Position numbers and translations under genes: made by a program
Assembly (NCBI RefSeq): GCF_014595945.1
Contig: NZ_JABXWU010000009.1
Location: 20,611 to 84,610 of the forward strand
Direction of reading: 5' to 3'
From: Alkalibacillus aidingensis
Lineage (GTDB): Bacteria; Bacillota; Bacilli; Bacillales; Alkalibacillaceae
DNA length: 64,000 nucleotides
Part shown: positions 1-8,630 of the stretch, in pieces
Numbering within the stretch: the stretch's first letter is position 1
Layout of the letters: each line of letters begins with the position of its first letter
The notes under the pieces: generated by a model
What the model was told of the DNA's origin: nothing
What the model saw: the letters and a program-made list of their open reading frames with translations, nothing else
Database searches by the model: none

Positions 1-1
1 G

Positions 2-202
2 AATCTAATTAACCCAGTTAATTTTTCAATGCTGGAACTAGGTGTACCTAACCCAGAAGAATACATTAAACAAATAGAAAGAATATATCAATTATCACTG
101 GGTGAAAATCTATCATTTCAACTTGAAAATGGTACTATTAAGATTACACATGGAAATCACTTAAAAGCTTCATTTGAACATATTACGTTTAAATCAAAGT
201 AG
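2..202 (+). CDS. C-terminal fragment of an unidentified protein, cut by the window edge
   Basis: An open frame runs in from the left edge and stops at a TAG at 200-202, giving 66 residues with no start in view. The visible part is polar, with a Glu/Lys/Ile-rich helix-like stretch followed by a short beta-rich tail. No family is recognised. It lies 7 bases upstream of the next start, whose ribosome site overlaps this stop codon, so the two are probably co-transcribed. That it is coding is inferred only from the uninterrupted frame and the tight spacing. Confidence 0.5.
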   Translation, partial: NLINPVNFSMLELGVPNPEEYIKQIERIYQLSLGENLSFQLENGTIKITHGNHLKASFEHITFKSK

Positions 203-209
203 GGATTGT

Positions 210-1073
210 ATGAAATTTAATTTACGCTTTACCGTAATCATCGCACTAATCACGATGGCAGCTTGTACTGAAGTTAATGAGGATAGGACCTTCAGTTCAA
301 AACAGCATGACCACTTCCATTCACCCATAGCTAAACACTCCATCACTTTAGATGAGATTCATCAACAAATTCTCCACGAGATCAATCCTACTCATTACCC
401 TGCAACTAGTCAGGAGTGGGGTGAATTTGTAACAGGTGTTAAAACACAACTAGATACGGACGAACAAGTGATTGCACTTACTTTCGATGCTTGTGGTGGT
501 CCTTATGGTCGAGAGGTTGATGATCAATTAGTCGATTACTTAATTGAACATGACATTGCTGCTACTTTCTTTATTAATAAGGACTGGATCGAACATAACG
601 AGTCATTATTTCTAGAGCTAACAGACAACCCTCTTTTCCAAATTGAAAATCACGGAACTGAACATCTGCCCTTATCGATTGAGGGGCAGTCGGCATGGGG
701 AATTGAAGGAACACAAAGTCGTAATGAAGTCATTAAAGAAGTGGTGACCAATCATCAATATATTGATCAACTCACTGGTCAAGAACCTACCTTATTCCGA
801 TCAGGAACAGCTCACTACGATGAAGTAGCTGTTCAGATGGTTCAAGATATGGGTTTAGAAGCGGTAAACTATGATGTTTTAGGGGATGCAGGAGGCACTT
901 TTTCTAAAGACCAAGTCGTTCATTCTCTACTTCAGGCAAAACCGGGTTCGATCGCCTTACTCCATATGAACCAACCAACTAGTGATACAGCAGAAGGGGT
1001 GATTGAAGCTATTCCTGAATTACTTGATGATGGCTTTGAGTTTGTGCAGTTACAAGATTATGAATTAAGATGA
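210..1073 (+). CDS. Polysaccharide deacetylase-family lipoprotein
   Basis: A 287-residue exported protein. The ATG at 210 follows an AGGGA ribosome site and gives a lipoprotein signal: a hydrophobic core at residues 8-18 and Cys19 in a MAAC lipobox. A longer frame from 174 would bury the signal, so 210 is preferred. The NodB-type fold is seen from the first catalytic motif TFDACGG (residues 91-97), the metal-binding HGTEH (148-152), a later FRSGTAHYDE segment and a C-terminal LLHMN motif. Enzymes of this family remove acetyl groups from peptidoglycan or other cell-surface glycans at a metal centre. The TFDACGG form differs from the common TFDDGP, so the exact substrate is open. A strong terminator follows. 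Confidence 0.82.
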   Translation: MKFNLRFTVIIALITMAACTEVNEDRTFSSKQHDHFHSPIAKHSITLDEIHQQILHEINPTHYPATSQEWGEFVTGVKTQLDTDEQVIALTFDACGGPYGREVDDQLVDYLIEHDIAATFFINKDWIEHNESLFLELTDNPLFQIENHGTEHLPLSIEGQSAWGIEGTQSRNEVIKEVVTNHQYIDQLTGQEPTLFRSGTAHYDEVAVQMVQDMGLEAVNYDVLGDAGGTFSKDQVVHSLLQAKPGSIALLHMNQPTSDTAEGVIEAIPELLDDGFEFVQLQDYELR

Positions 1074-1107
1074 AAGCTTACACATAGGTACAGTGTAAGC
1101 TTTTTTA
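1073..1107 (+). terminator. Rho-independent terminator after the deacetylase gene
   Basis: Perfect 10-bp stem (AAGCTTACAC at 1074-1083 with GTGTAAGCTT at 1093-1102), 9-base loop, then a run of T. Confidence 0.9.
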
Positions 1108-1225
1108 ATTAACCGTATTTTGTAGATTTTAACCGTAAATTTCTTGAATTAACTGTATTTTATCCAAATTAACCGTATTTCTGAAATTTTAACTGAAAAC
1201 CTCAAAAATTAACCATAAAACTTAT
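1107..1225. repeat. Tandem array, 20-bp period, six diverged units
   Basis: The core AACYGTA or a close variant starts at 1111, 1131, 1151, 1171, 1191 and 1211, exactly 20 bases apart. The first four units keep the core well; the last two are decayed (AACTGAA, AACCATA). Bases between cores are A/T-rich and variable. The array begins at the T-run of the preceding terminator and ends just before the pepF promoter. A second array of the same design lies at 34333-34447. It has no coding potential. Confidence 0.85.
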
Positions 1226-1244
1226 TTCACCAATCGAAATATTC

Positions 1245-1273
1245 TTTATCCGAAGTAATAAATGTGCTATACT
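1245..1273 (+). promoter_or_regulatory. Probable sigma-A promoter of pepF (extended -10)
   Basis: A -10 box TATACT at 1268-1273 is preceded by TGC, an extended -10. A weak -35, TTTATC, lies 17 bases upstream at 1245-1250. It is about 50 bases before the pepF start. Confidence 0.6.
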
Positions 1274-1323
1274 ATCGTATATATTATTATGAAAATTTTG
1301 AAATAATTTTAGGAGGATTTTAA

Positions 1324-3120
1324 ATGACAAAAACAAGCTATCCAATTGTTTGGGATCTCGATGTCTTCTTTAAAGGTGGAAGTGAATCAGAAGAATTGCG
1401 TCGTCACCTTGATGAAACGAAAGAACGTCTAGCTACATATGCCGATAAGCTTCAACAGTTTACCACTCCTACTTCTAGTGGACAAGCCGATGAAGTCGCT
1501 AACTTAATTGAAGAAGGATCTGACATTTCATTTCACATTCGTCAAGCTGGTGCGTTCGTCAGTTGCCTTGAAGCACAAGACATGAGTGATGCGAAAGCAA
1601 GTGCTTTACGTAGTGAAATCACAGAGCTATCTGCTTCTTACGGTTCTGCTTTTAACGCATTCAAGCAAAAGCTTTCAAAAGCAGAAGAAAATGTATGGGA
1701 AGCGATCGTAAACCATGAGAAGTTAAGCGAACTTTCATTTGTTTTAAATGAGTGGCGTGACTCTGCAAAAGAACAGCTGTCAGAAGATGAAGAAGCACTC
1801 ATTTCCGCTTTATCTGTTGATGGTTATCATGCTTGGGGACAAATGTATAACACGATTGTTGGTGGCATGACCGTTAACGTAACAGTTGATGGTGAGGAAA
1901 AAGAATTATCTGTCGGACAAGCTAATAACCTCCTATCCCATGAGAACCCTGAAGTGCGTAAAGACGTTTACGAAAAACTAGAAGCCGCTTGGAAAGAAAA
2001 AGAGTCTCTTTTCGCTAATACACTAAACCATTTAGCTGGTTTCAGACTTAACACTTATAAAAAACGTGGTTGGGACAATGTGCTAAAAGAGCCACTTGAT
2101 ATTAACCGTATGGAGCAAGATACTCTAGATGCGATGTGGGGTGCGATTACGAAGCATAAACAGCCGTTTGTTGACTTCTTATATCGTAAAGCTGAGTTAC
2201 TTGGTAAGGACAAATTAGAATGGTATGACTTAGGCGCACCGACACAGAAAAATAACCAGAAACTTTCTTATGACGAAGGAGCTAGCTTTATCCTAAAGCA
2301 TTTTGAACAGTTTAGTCCAAAAATGGCTGAGTTCTCAAAAACAGCTTTTGAGGATGCTTGGATCGAAGCAGAAGATCGCCCTGGTAAGCGCCCTGGTGGT
2401 TTCTGTACAAGCTTTCCATTAAGTGAACAGTCTCGTATTTTTATGACATATAGTGGTTCAATGTCGAACGTGGCAACACTTGCACATGAGTTAGGGCACG
2501 CTTTTCACTCCTATGCGTTAAAGCCAGTCCACCCACTTAACCGTCGTTACGCGATGAACGTGGCGGAAACAGCTTCAACCTTTGCTGAGATGATTGTTGC
2601 GGATGCATCAGTTAAAGAAGCAGAAACAGAAGAAGATAAGATTGCGCTTTTAGAAGATAAACTACAGCGTAGCGTGGCATTCTTTATGAACATCCACTCA
2701 CGCTTTTTATTCGAAACTCGCTTCTATGAAGAGCGTAAAAATGGCTTTGTTCCAGCAAGTCGCTTAAATGAGTTAACCGACGAAGCGCAGCGTGAAGCTT
2801 ACTGTGACGCCGTTAATTCAACGAGCCCAAGCTATTGGTCTAATAAATTACACTTCCATATTACAGGGGTTCCGTTTTACAACTTCCCGTACACATTTGG
2901 TTACTTGTTCTCACTAAGCATTTATGCCAAAGCGTTAGAGGAAGGTACTAGCTATGAGGATAAATACATCGCCCTTCTTCAAGATACTGCAAGAATGTCT
3001 GTTGAAGACCTGGCGAAGAAACACTTAGATGAAGACATTACCAAAGAGTCCTTCTGGGAAAAAGGAATCGAGCTTTGCAAAAAAGATGTTGAAGAATACC
3101 TACAATTAACTAGCAAATAA
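1324..3120 (+). CDS. pepF: Oligoendopeptidase F (M3 family zinc metallopeptidase)
   Basis: A 598-residue cytoplasmic peptidase, the usual length for PepF. The zinc site is HELGH (His388, Glu389, His392) with the third ligand Glu about 24 residues later in NVAETASTFAE. The N-terminal half is the helical substrate-channel domain typical of the M3B group. PepF cleaves short peptides and helps recycle peptides taken up or produced in the cell. The start has a clear AGGAGGA site. The gene is monocistronic, with its own promoter upstream and a strong terminator downstream. Confidence 0.95.
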   Translation: MTKTSYPIVWDLDVFFKGGSESEELRRHLDETKERLATYADKLQQFTTPTSSGQADEVANLIEEGSDISFHIRQAGAFVSCLEAQDMSDAKASALRSEITELSASYGSAFNAFKQKLSKAEENVWEAIVNHEKLSELSFVLNEWRDSAKEQLSEDEEALISALSVDGYHAWGQMYNTIVGGMTVNVTVDGEEKELSVGQANNLLSHENPEVRKDVYEKLEAAWKEKESLFANTLNHLAGFRLNTYKKRGWDNVLKEPLDINRMEQDTLDAMWGAITKHKQPFVDFLYRKAELLGKDKLEWYDLGAPTQKNNQKLSYDEGASFILKHFEQFSPKMAEFSKTAFEDAWIEAEDRPGKRPGGFCTSFPLSEQSRIFMTYSGSMSNVATLAHELGHAFHSYALKPVHPLNRRYAMNVAETASTFAEMIVADASVKEAETEEDKIALLEDKLQRSVAFFMNIHSRFLFETRFYEERKNGFVPASRLNELTDEAQREAYCDAVNSTSPSYWSNKLHFHITGVPFYNFPYTFGYLFSLSIYAKALEEGTSYEDKYIALLQDTARMSVEDLAKKHLDEDITKESFWEKGIELCKKDVEEYLQLTSK

Positions 3121-3163
3121 ATTTCTAGGAGGCCAACGCGCAGAAGCCTTCTAAAAGAAAAAT

Positions 3164-3201
3164 AAGACCAGTCAGGATTGATTGCACCTGACTGGTCTTT
3201 T
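3164..3201 (+). terminator. Terminator of pepF
   Basis: 13-bp perfect stem (3164-3176 with 3187-3199), 10-base loop, followed by TTTT. It can also work for minus-strand transcripts. Confidence 0.9.
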
Positions 3202-3317
3202 GTATTTTGTTGATTTAGATTTAATTGATAGTCGTGTTCTCTTGGTTAACCGGTTTGCAGATGAATGTTGGAAAAGAAATTGACCTCTGTTATCAATCAC
3301 CCTATTCATGAGTTGGA

Positions 3318-3690
3318 TTCGGGAATAGAGACCCGTTATCTGTTCCAATTAAGTTGGTTGAGACCGAAATCTGGGAAGAGAATGCCCTTCTCTTTTCCCG
3401 GTTCACACGATTGGTAGCACCATCTGGGAATAGACTGTCGCTCTCTTTTACCACCTCAACCGATCACCAGCCCCATCCGGGAATAGACTGTCGCTCTCTT
3501 TTACCACCTCAACCGATCAGCAGCGTCATCCGGGAAAAGACTCCTCCTCTCTTTTCCCAGTTCAACCGATCATCAACTCCTTCTGGGAAAAGACCTACCT
3601 TTTTCTCTTCCCGCCTCAACCAATGACCAACGTCACCCTGGAAGAGAGACCACCCACCTCTTACCTCCCAGTTCAACTGAATCAACCACA
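3318..3690. repeat. Tandem array, 53-bp period, about seven units, each with a hairpin
   Basis: Unit starts, read at the TCYGGG core, fall at about 3318, 3369, 3422, 3475, 3528, 3581 and 3634; the last five intervals are exactly 53 bases. Each good unit has the form CYGGGAANAGA, 8-9 bases, then TCTTTTCCC, so the two arms pair into a hairpin; a variable AACCGATCA-type linker follows. Two adjacent units (3422 and 3475) are nearly identical over their first 45 bases. The array fills the space between pepF and the convergent acetyltransferase gene, ending about 5 bases from the latter's stop. Because 53 is not a multiple of three, the reading frames crossing it are not credible genes. It aligns in register with the array at 29262-29905. 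Confidence 0.9.
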
Positions 3691-3694
3691 TTTT

Positions 3695-4201
3695 CTATGA
3701 ATGGCTCATAACTTTCTTCTCATAATAATAAAAAGGCTGTTTAAAATCGCCATGTCTCTGTTTGTCGACCAAGGTGTACTCACCTTTTTCAAAAAGTCTA
3801 AGTGCAGCGGTATTTTCACCATTGGTATCTGTTCGAATATAGGAAACGCCTCGTTCAGCAGCAAGTTCCTCTGCAAATTGATAAAATGCTAAACCAATCC
3901 CCTGCATGCGGACATTTGGATCGACGGCTAAGCGTTTAATACATAAATAATCCGCTTCCTCTGACCAGTTAATTTCATCATATTCATGATGGCCGTGGTC
4001 ACTAATACAGGCAACGCCGACGACCTCCCCCTCATATTCATATACATATAGTTCATCCTGATTAAGATCCTCTTCATAATGCCTTTTCGTGGGATAGCTT
4101 TCTCCCCACTGGGTCATTCCAGCATTAGCCATTATGTCTTTTGCTTGATTGACCAATGCCTCTATCTGGTTCAAATCTGTATATGTAGCTTTTCTTATCA
4201 A
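3695..4201 (-). CDS. GNAT-family N-acetyltransferase
   Basis: About 168 residues from a TTG start at 4201, chosen because GAGGTG lies 7 bases upstream in the transcript; a farther upstream ATG at 4246 has no ribosome site. The GNAT fold is visible: an N-terminal IRKATYTDL strand and helix, a central strand ELYVYEYEGEVVGVA, then the acetyl-CoA loop in CIKRLAVDPNVRMQGIG and a C-terminal RTDTNGENTAALRLFEKGEY. It transfers an acetyl group from acetyl-CoA to an amine; the substrate cannot be told. It stands alone on the minus strand, with its 3' end against the 53-bp repeat array. Confidence 0.85.
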   Translation of the reverse strand: MIRKATYTDLNQIEALVNQAKDIMANAGMTQWGESYPTKRHYEEDLNQDELYVYEYEGEVVGVACISDHGHHEYDEINWSEEADYLCIKRLAVDPNVRMQGIGLAFYQFAEELAAERGVSYIRTDTNGENTAALRLFEKGEYTLVDKQRHGDFKQPFYYYEKKVMSHS

Positions 4202-4257
4202 GTTGATCACCTCTTCTTTAAAGCATTTTAAATAAATACATACCAAGAATCAATCAA

Positions 4258-4309
4258 TTGACATTCAAATATATCTTTGAATAAAATATATTCAAACGAA
4301 CTTTTGAAT
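4258..4309 (+). promoter_or_regulatory. cadCA promoter with two CadC/ArsR-type operators
   Basis: The -35 TTGACA (4258-4263) and -10 TAAAAT (4282-4287) are 18 bases apart. Two inverted repeats with the same perfect arms, ATTCAAA and TTTGAAT separated by 6 bases, sit at 4263-4282 (filling the promoter spacer) and 4290-4309 (over the start site). Their centres are 27 bases apart. Such sites are typical of SmtB/ArsR metal sensors, so binding of apo-CadC should block transcription until Cd or Zn is bound. Confidence 0.85.
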
Positions 4310-4325
4310 GAGAAAGTAGGTGTGA

Positions 4326-4691
4326 ATGGTGAAACTACCAAATTGTACGTCTGAAATCAGTGAAGAACGACTTCAATCTATATATACATCGGTTGAAAGT
4401 AAACCCACCCTAGAAATCGCCAAACTTTTTAAAGTTTTGGGCGACCCAACACGGGTGAAAATCGCACAGGCACTCCATCTAGAATCCGAATTATGCGTTT
4501 GTGATGTTGCGGCAATTACTGAAACATCCGTCGCGTCTGCATCACATCATTTAAGAACTTTAAAAAAACATGGATTAACCAAAGTTAGAAAAGACGGGAA
4601 AAATGTCTATTACTCGTTAGATGACCATCATGTGCATAGCTTAATTACCATCGCCACGCTGCACCAGCAAGAACTGGAGGAGTCCCAATGA
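4326..4691 (+). CDS. cadC: CadC-type metal-responsive ArsR/SmtB repressor
   Basis: A 121-residue winged-helix repressor. It has the alpha-3 metal motif ELCVCD (Cys57, Cys59) plus Cys7 near the N-terminus, matching the Cd/Pb thiolate site of CadC, although only one N-terminal Cys is present where the staphylococcal protein has two. The recognition helix region is SVASASHHLRTL. The C-terminal SLDDHHVHSL and LHQQE carry the Asp/His/His/Glu set of the alpha-5 zinc site. It overlaps cadA by ATGA and is preceded by two matching operators, so autoregulation of cadCA is expected. A GTG three bases downstream is an alternative start. Confidence 0.9.
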   Translation: MVKLPNCTSEISEERLQSIYTSVESKPTLEIAKLFKVLGDPTRVKIAQALHLESELCVCDVAAITETSVASASHHLRTLKKHGLTKVRKDGKNVYYSLDDHHVHSLITIATLHQQELEESQ

Positions 4692-6787
4692 GTCAGGAGA
4701 CGTATTATGTTAAAGGAATGTCATGTACATCATGTGCGCAAACCTTTGAAAAGAACGTCAAAGATCTCCCAACTGTAGAAGATGCTGAAGTTAACTTTGG
4801 TGCCTCTAAAATAACGGTTTATGGGGGAGCATCTGTTGAACAAATCGAAAAGGCTGGCGCATTTGAGAACCTAACAGTTACTAAAGAGTATGAAGCTCAT
4901 GCAACTAAAAGTAAATGGTCGTTGATCCAAGCGAATTGGCACATCCTTTTATCTTTTGTGTTATTAAGTGTTGGCATCTATTTATTACTAACGCTAGGAG
5001 ATAGTCATCCACTCACGATTAGCATTTTTATCATTTCCATTGCTGTCGGTGGATATCACCTGATTCAGACTGGTTTAAAAAATTTAATTAAGTTCCGGTT
5101 TGACATGAAAACGTTAATGACGATTGCCGTCATTGGTGCTGCATTAATTGGCGAATGGGTCGAAGGTGCTGTAGTCGTGATTTTATTCGCCATTAGTGAA
5201 GCGCTTGAACGTTTTTCGATTGATCGTGCGCGTGCGTCCATTAAGTCGTTAATGGAGATTGCGCCAAATACTGCTAGAGTCATCAGACAAGGCGAGCACA
5301 AAGAAATTGACGTTTCTGATATTCATCTCAATGATACAGTCATCATTAAACCTGGGGAGAAAATCCCTGTTGACGGAACCGTTTTAAAAGGCTCTTCTGC
5401 CATTAACCAAGCGGCAATTACTGGCGAATCCGTCCCGGTTTTTAAAACGGATGGTGACGATGTATTTGCTGGAACGTTAAACGAAGAAGGCTACTTGGAG
5501 GTCAACGTAACTAAGTTGGCTGAAGAATCCACGCTAGCAAAAATAATTCACCTAGTTGAAGAAGCACAAAATGAAAAAGCACCAGCACAGCAATTCGTTG
5601 ATCGCTTCGCCGCTTACTACACGCCACTTATTATGTTAATAGCATTAGGAGTAGCGACTGTTCCACCTATCTTTTTTGGATTAAGTTTTGAAACTTGGAT
5701 TTATCAAGGATTAGCTGTTCTCGTTGTAGGTTGCCCCTGTGCGTTAGTAATCTCAACCCCTGTTGCCATTGTAACAGCCATCGGTAATGCAGCCAGAAAT
5801 GGTGTATTAATTAAAGGCGGTGCTTATTTAGAAACACTAGGTGATATTAAAGCAATTGCGTTTGATAAGACCGGAACAATTACTCAAGGAACCCCTGTTG
5901 TCACAAGCTATCAACTATTCGATACGAATACTGAGCCTGAAGAACTTTTCCAAAAAGCAAAGGCTTTAGAGGAAATGTCACAGCACCCACTAGCTAAAGC
6001 GATTATTCAATATGCCGATCAGCATTTTAAGCAACCAGCAGCACTAGACGTTCAACATTTTCGTTCAATTACAGGGAAAGGAATCACCGGAACGATTGAT
6101 GGGTCTACTTATCAGATTGGTAATCCATCTATGTATGAACAGCTAACTAGCAACATTGAATCTGCAGTTATACAATTACAACAAGCAGGTCAAACCGTGG
6201 TATTGGTAAGTCGGGATCATGAAATCATCGGCTTGATCGCTATTGCTGATGTCATCCGTCCAATGGCCAAAGAAATGATCGAGCAACTCAACCAACTCAA
6301 CATGAAGCAGACGGTATTGCTAACTGGTGACCACGAGCAAACGGCTCAATCAATTAGCGAACAAGTCGGGATTAAACATTACCTAGCTCAATTATTACCA
6401 GAAGATAAACAACAACAAGTTAAAGGGTTAAAAAATCAATACGGCCAAATTGCCATGGTTGGTGATGGAGTTAATGACGCACCAGCCTTAGCATCATCTG
6501 ACGTTGGAATTGCGATGGGAAGTGCAGGAACTGATACAGCCTTAGAAACAGCTGACATTGCACTAATGGGAGACGATTTAGCCAAACTTCCATTTACTGT
6601 CCGATTAAGTAGGCGCACATTAAATATTATTAAACAAAACATCGTCTTTGCACTCGGAACAAAGCTATTTGCACTACTACTTGTGATTCCAGGTTGGTTA
6701 ACTTTATGGATTGCCATCCTAGCCGATATGGGTGCGACCTTATTAGTGACACTCAATGCCTTACGATTGTTAAAAGTTAAAGAATAA
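4688..6787 (+). CDS. cadA: P1B-type heavy-metal ATPase (Cd/Zn/Pb exporter)
   Basis: A 699-residue membrane pump. An N-terminal HMA domain carries GMSCTSC (residues 10-16). The actuator loop TGES, the intramembrane CPC (349-351), the phosphorylation motif DKTGT (Asp393), the SQHPLAKAI HP-locus and the hinge GDGVNDAPALA follow in order. CPC together with a CadC partner points to export of Cd, Zn and Pb rather than copper. The length is slightly short of the usual 700-730. It is translationally coupled to cadC through a 4-base overlap and ended by a strong terminator. Confidence 0.94.
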   Translation: MSQETYYVKGMSCTSCAQTFEKNVKDLPTVEDAEVNFGASKITVYGGASVEQIEKAGAFENLTVTKEYEAHATKSKWSLIQANWHILLSFVLLSVGIYLLLTLGDSHPLTISIFIISIAVGGYHLIQTGLKNLIKFRFDMKTLMTIAVIGAALIGEWVEGAVVVILFAISEALERFSIDRARASIKSLMEIAPNTARVIRQGEHKEIDVSDIHLNDTVIIKPGEKIPVDGTVLKGSSAINQAAITGESVPVFKTDGDDVFAGTLNEEGYLEVNVTKLAEESTLAKIIHLVEEAQNEKAPAQQFVDRFAAYYTPLIMLIALGVATVPPIFFGLSFETWIYQGLAVLVVGCPCALVISTPVAIVTAIGNAARNGVLIKGGAYLETLGDIKAIAFDKTGTITQGTPVVTSYQLFDTNTEPEELFQKAKALEEMSQHPLAKAIIQYADQHFKQPAALDVQHFRSITGKGITGTIDGSTYQIGNPSMYEQLTSNIESAVIQLQQAGQTVVLVSRDHEIIGLIAIADVIRPMAKEMIEQLNQLNMKQTVLLTGDHEQTAQSISEQVGIKHYLAQLLPEDKQQQVKGLKNQYGQIAMVGDGVNDAPALASSDVGIAMGSAGTDTALETADIALMGDDLAKLPFTVRLSRRTLNIIKQNIVFALGTKLFALLLVIPGWLTLWIAILADMGATLLVTLNALRLLKVKE

Positions 6788-6794
6788 ATAACAG

Positions 6795-6832
6795 AAAAGT
6801 ATCGCCAACATTCAACATGGCGATACTTTTTT
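6795..6832 (+). terminator. Terminator of cadCA
   Basis: 12-bp perfect stem (6795-6806 with 6819-6830), 12-base loop, and a T-run. Confidence 0.9.
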
Positions 6833-6841
6833 ATTTAGTTT

Positions 6842-6939
6842 GGCTCTGTTAAAGTTTAGTGTTGATGATGAAAAGATTACTCTTAGTTGTTGTATGGTGA
6901 GAGCGAATCACCATAACAACAACGGACTTTAACAGAGCG
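6842..6939. mobile_element. 98-bp palindromic MITE-like element with 8-bp target duplications
   Basis: Outer inverted repeats: GCTCTGTTAAAGT (6843-6855) and ACTTTAACAGAGC (6926-6938). An inner hairpin pairs GTTGTTGTATGGTGA with TCACCATAACAACAAC around a 7-base loop. The direct repeat TTTAGTTT flanks the element exactly (6834-6841 and 6940-6947), as expected for transposition with an 8-bp duplication. The right-hand copy contains the hisC stop codon, so insertion left HisC intact. There is no room for a transposase; movement would be in trans. The family is not assigned; 8-bp duplications occur in IS6, ISL3 and IS1595 types. The hairpin may also help to terminate his transcripts. Confidence 0.85.
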
Positions 6940-6940
6940 T

Positions 6941-7999
6941 TTAGTTTAACAACTTTTTCACTTGCTCGATTAATTGCTCCATCTCTTCATCCGTACCAAT
7001 TGAAATTCTGACAAAGCGATCTAACTCTGGACGATTAAAGAACCTAATAAAAATACCAGCTTCCTTCAAGGCTTCATACAACTGTTTAGCTGAAATCCCT
7101 TTAGGCTCAACCAAGATAAAATTAGCCTTGGAATTTAACACGTCAAAACCGATATCAGCTAACGCTTCACTTACCCACTTGCGAGTTTTTATGACCTGAT
7201 TCAAAGTCTGTTCATAATACGCTTCATCTTTAAGAGCCACTTCAGCCCCTACTAATGACACGCGATTAATCGTGTATGAATTAAAGGAATTCTTGATTCG
7301 CTCAAGCCCCTCGATCAAATGTGATTGACCAATAGCATAACCAACACGAATTCCAGCTAGCGCATGTGATTTAGATAACGTTTTCGTCACTAACAAGTTA
7401 GGGTACTTCTCGACTAATGCGACTGCTGAATCCGCGCCAAACTCAACATAAGCTTCATCAATAATAACGACACAGTTGGGATTTCCTTTTAAGATCTCTT
7501 CAACTTGTGATAAGTTCATTGCTAAACCTGTTGGGGCATTAGGATTAGGGAAGATTACGCCTCCGATTGCTTGCTTCATTCCTTCAACATCAATTGAAAA
7601 GTCCTCTAACAATGGAACCTGTTGATAAGGAATATCATACAGTTTTGCGTATACAGGATAAAAACTATAGGTGATTTCCGGAAACTTGATCGCTTCATTA
7701 GGATCAAAAAATGCCTGAAACGAAAAAGCTAACACTTCATCTGAACCATTACCGACAAACACTTGATTACCATCCACACCTTCACGATTAGCGATCAGCG
7801 TTTTTAAGGAATCAACTGTTGGACTTGGATATTTTCTAAGATCGTGGTCCACTGACTCTTTCATGGCTGTTAAGGCTTGTTGAGAAGGTGAGTACGGATT
7901 TTCATTCGTATTTAATTTAATCACATCTGGTTGTGCTGGCTGCTCTCCTGGGACATAAGGGCTCGTCTTTTTTACCGTACGGCTCCAGAACTTACTCAT
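6941..7999 (-). CDS. hisC: Histidinol-phosphate aminotransferase
   Basis: A 352-residue PLP enzyme of fold type I that converts imidazole-acetol phosphate and glutamate to histidinol phosphate. The substrate-binding N-terminus NTNENPY, the core DEAYVEF, the PLP-lysine region [19 protein letters not shown] and the C-terminal [10 protein letters not shown] match HisC. The ATG at 7999 is preferred: it follows AGGGTGA by 5 bases. It is the last gene of the his operon and overlaps the end of hisIE by 8 bases. The stop codon lies within the target duplication of the MITE-like element downstream. Confidence 0.95.
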   Translation of the reverse strand: MSKFWSRTVKKTSPYVPGEQPAQPDVIKLNTNENPYSPSQQALTAMKESVDHDLRKYPSPTVDSLKTLIANREGVDGNQVFVGNGSDEVLAFSFQAFFDPNEAIKFPEITYSFYPVYAKLYDIPYQQVPLLEDFSIDVEGMKQAIGGVIFPNPNAPTGLAMNLSQVEEILKGNPNCVVIIDEAYVEFGADSAVALVEKYPNLLVTKTLSKSHALAGIRVGYAIGQSHLIEGLERIKNSFNSYTINRVSLVGAEVALKDEAYYEQTLNQVIKTRKWVSEALADIGFDVLNSKANFILVEPKGISAKQLYEALKEAGIFIRFFNRPELDRFVRISIGTDEEMEQLIEQVKKLLN

Positions 8000-8624
8000 C
8001 TGAATCACCCTTCATTCGATTAGTCAAAACTTCCTTCACATCCTCAATCGATAAGCCTTGTTCTACCATTAACACAAGCACATGGTAAGTTAAATCAGCT
8101 ATTTCCATCGCCAAGTTTTCATGATCATTATTTTTAGCACCAATAATCACTTCTCCAGACTCTTCGCTTATTTTCTTGAGAATTTTATCGACACCTTCAT
8201 CAAATAAATAATTCGTATAGGAGCCTGGTTTTGGGTTTTCCTTTCGATCTGTAATCGACTTAAAGACATCGTGAACGATATCTCGTTTATAGGTCGGCTC
8301 GCCCTCTACAGGAATGTCCCGATAAAAACAACTTCTCTCACCTGTATGACAAGCAGGTCCCACTTGTTCAACCTGCACTAATAATGCATCTTGGTCACAA
8401 TCATAACTAATCCCTTTAACATGTTGGACATGACCTGAAGTCGCTCCTTTGTTCCATAACTCTTGTCGACTTCTACTAAAAAACCATGTCTGCTTAGTCT
8501 CGATCGTCTTCTCTAATGAGTCTTTATTCATATAAGCAAGCATCAACACTTCTCCTGACTGTTGATCTTGCACAATAGCTGGTATTAACCCTTGTTCATC
8601 AAATTTGATATTAACGTCAACCAT
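7992..8624 (-). CDS. hisI: Bifunctional phosphoribosyl-AMP cyclohydrolase / phosphoribosyl-ATP pyrophosphatase
   Basis: A 210-residue HisIE fusion performing steps 2 and 3 of histidine synthesis. The N-terminal cyclohydrolase shows the metal and substrate motifs [13 protein letters not shown] and [13 protein letters not shown]. The C-terminal pyrophosphohydrolase shows [15 protein letters not shown] and an [11 protein letters not shown] helix. The gene lies 6 bases after hisF and overlaps hisC, consistent with coupled translation. Confidence 0.95.
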   Translation of the reverse strand: MVDVNIKFDEQGLIPAIVQDQQSGEVLMLAYMNKDSLEKTIETKQTWFFSRSRQELWNKGATSGHVQHVKGISYDCDQDALLVQVEQVGPACHTGERSCFYRDIPVEGEPTYKRDIVHDVFKSITDRKENPKPGSYTNYLFDEGVDKILKKISEESGEVIIGAKNNDHENLAMEIADLTYHVLVLMVEQGLSIEDVKEVLTNRMKGDSDE

Positions 8625-8630
8625 TTGTAT

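Noticed and set aside
3354..3691. Open frames on both strands across the first 53-bp array
   Set aside because: Same reason as above; no ribosome site and no family similarity.
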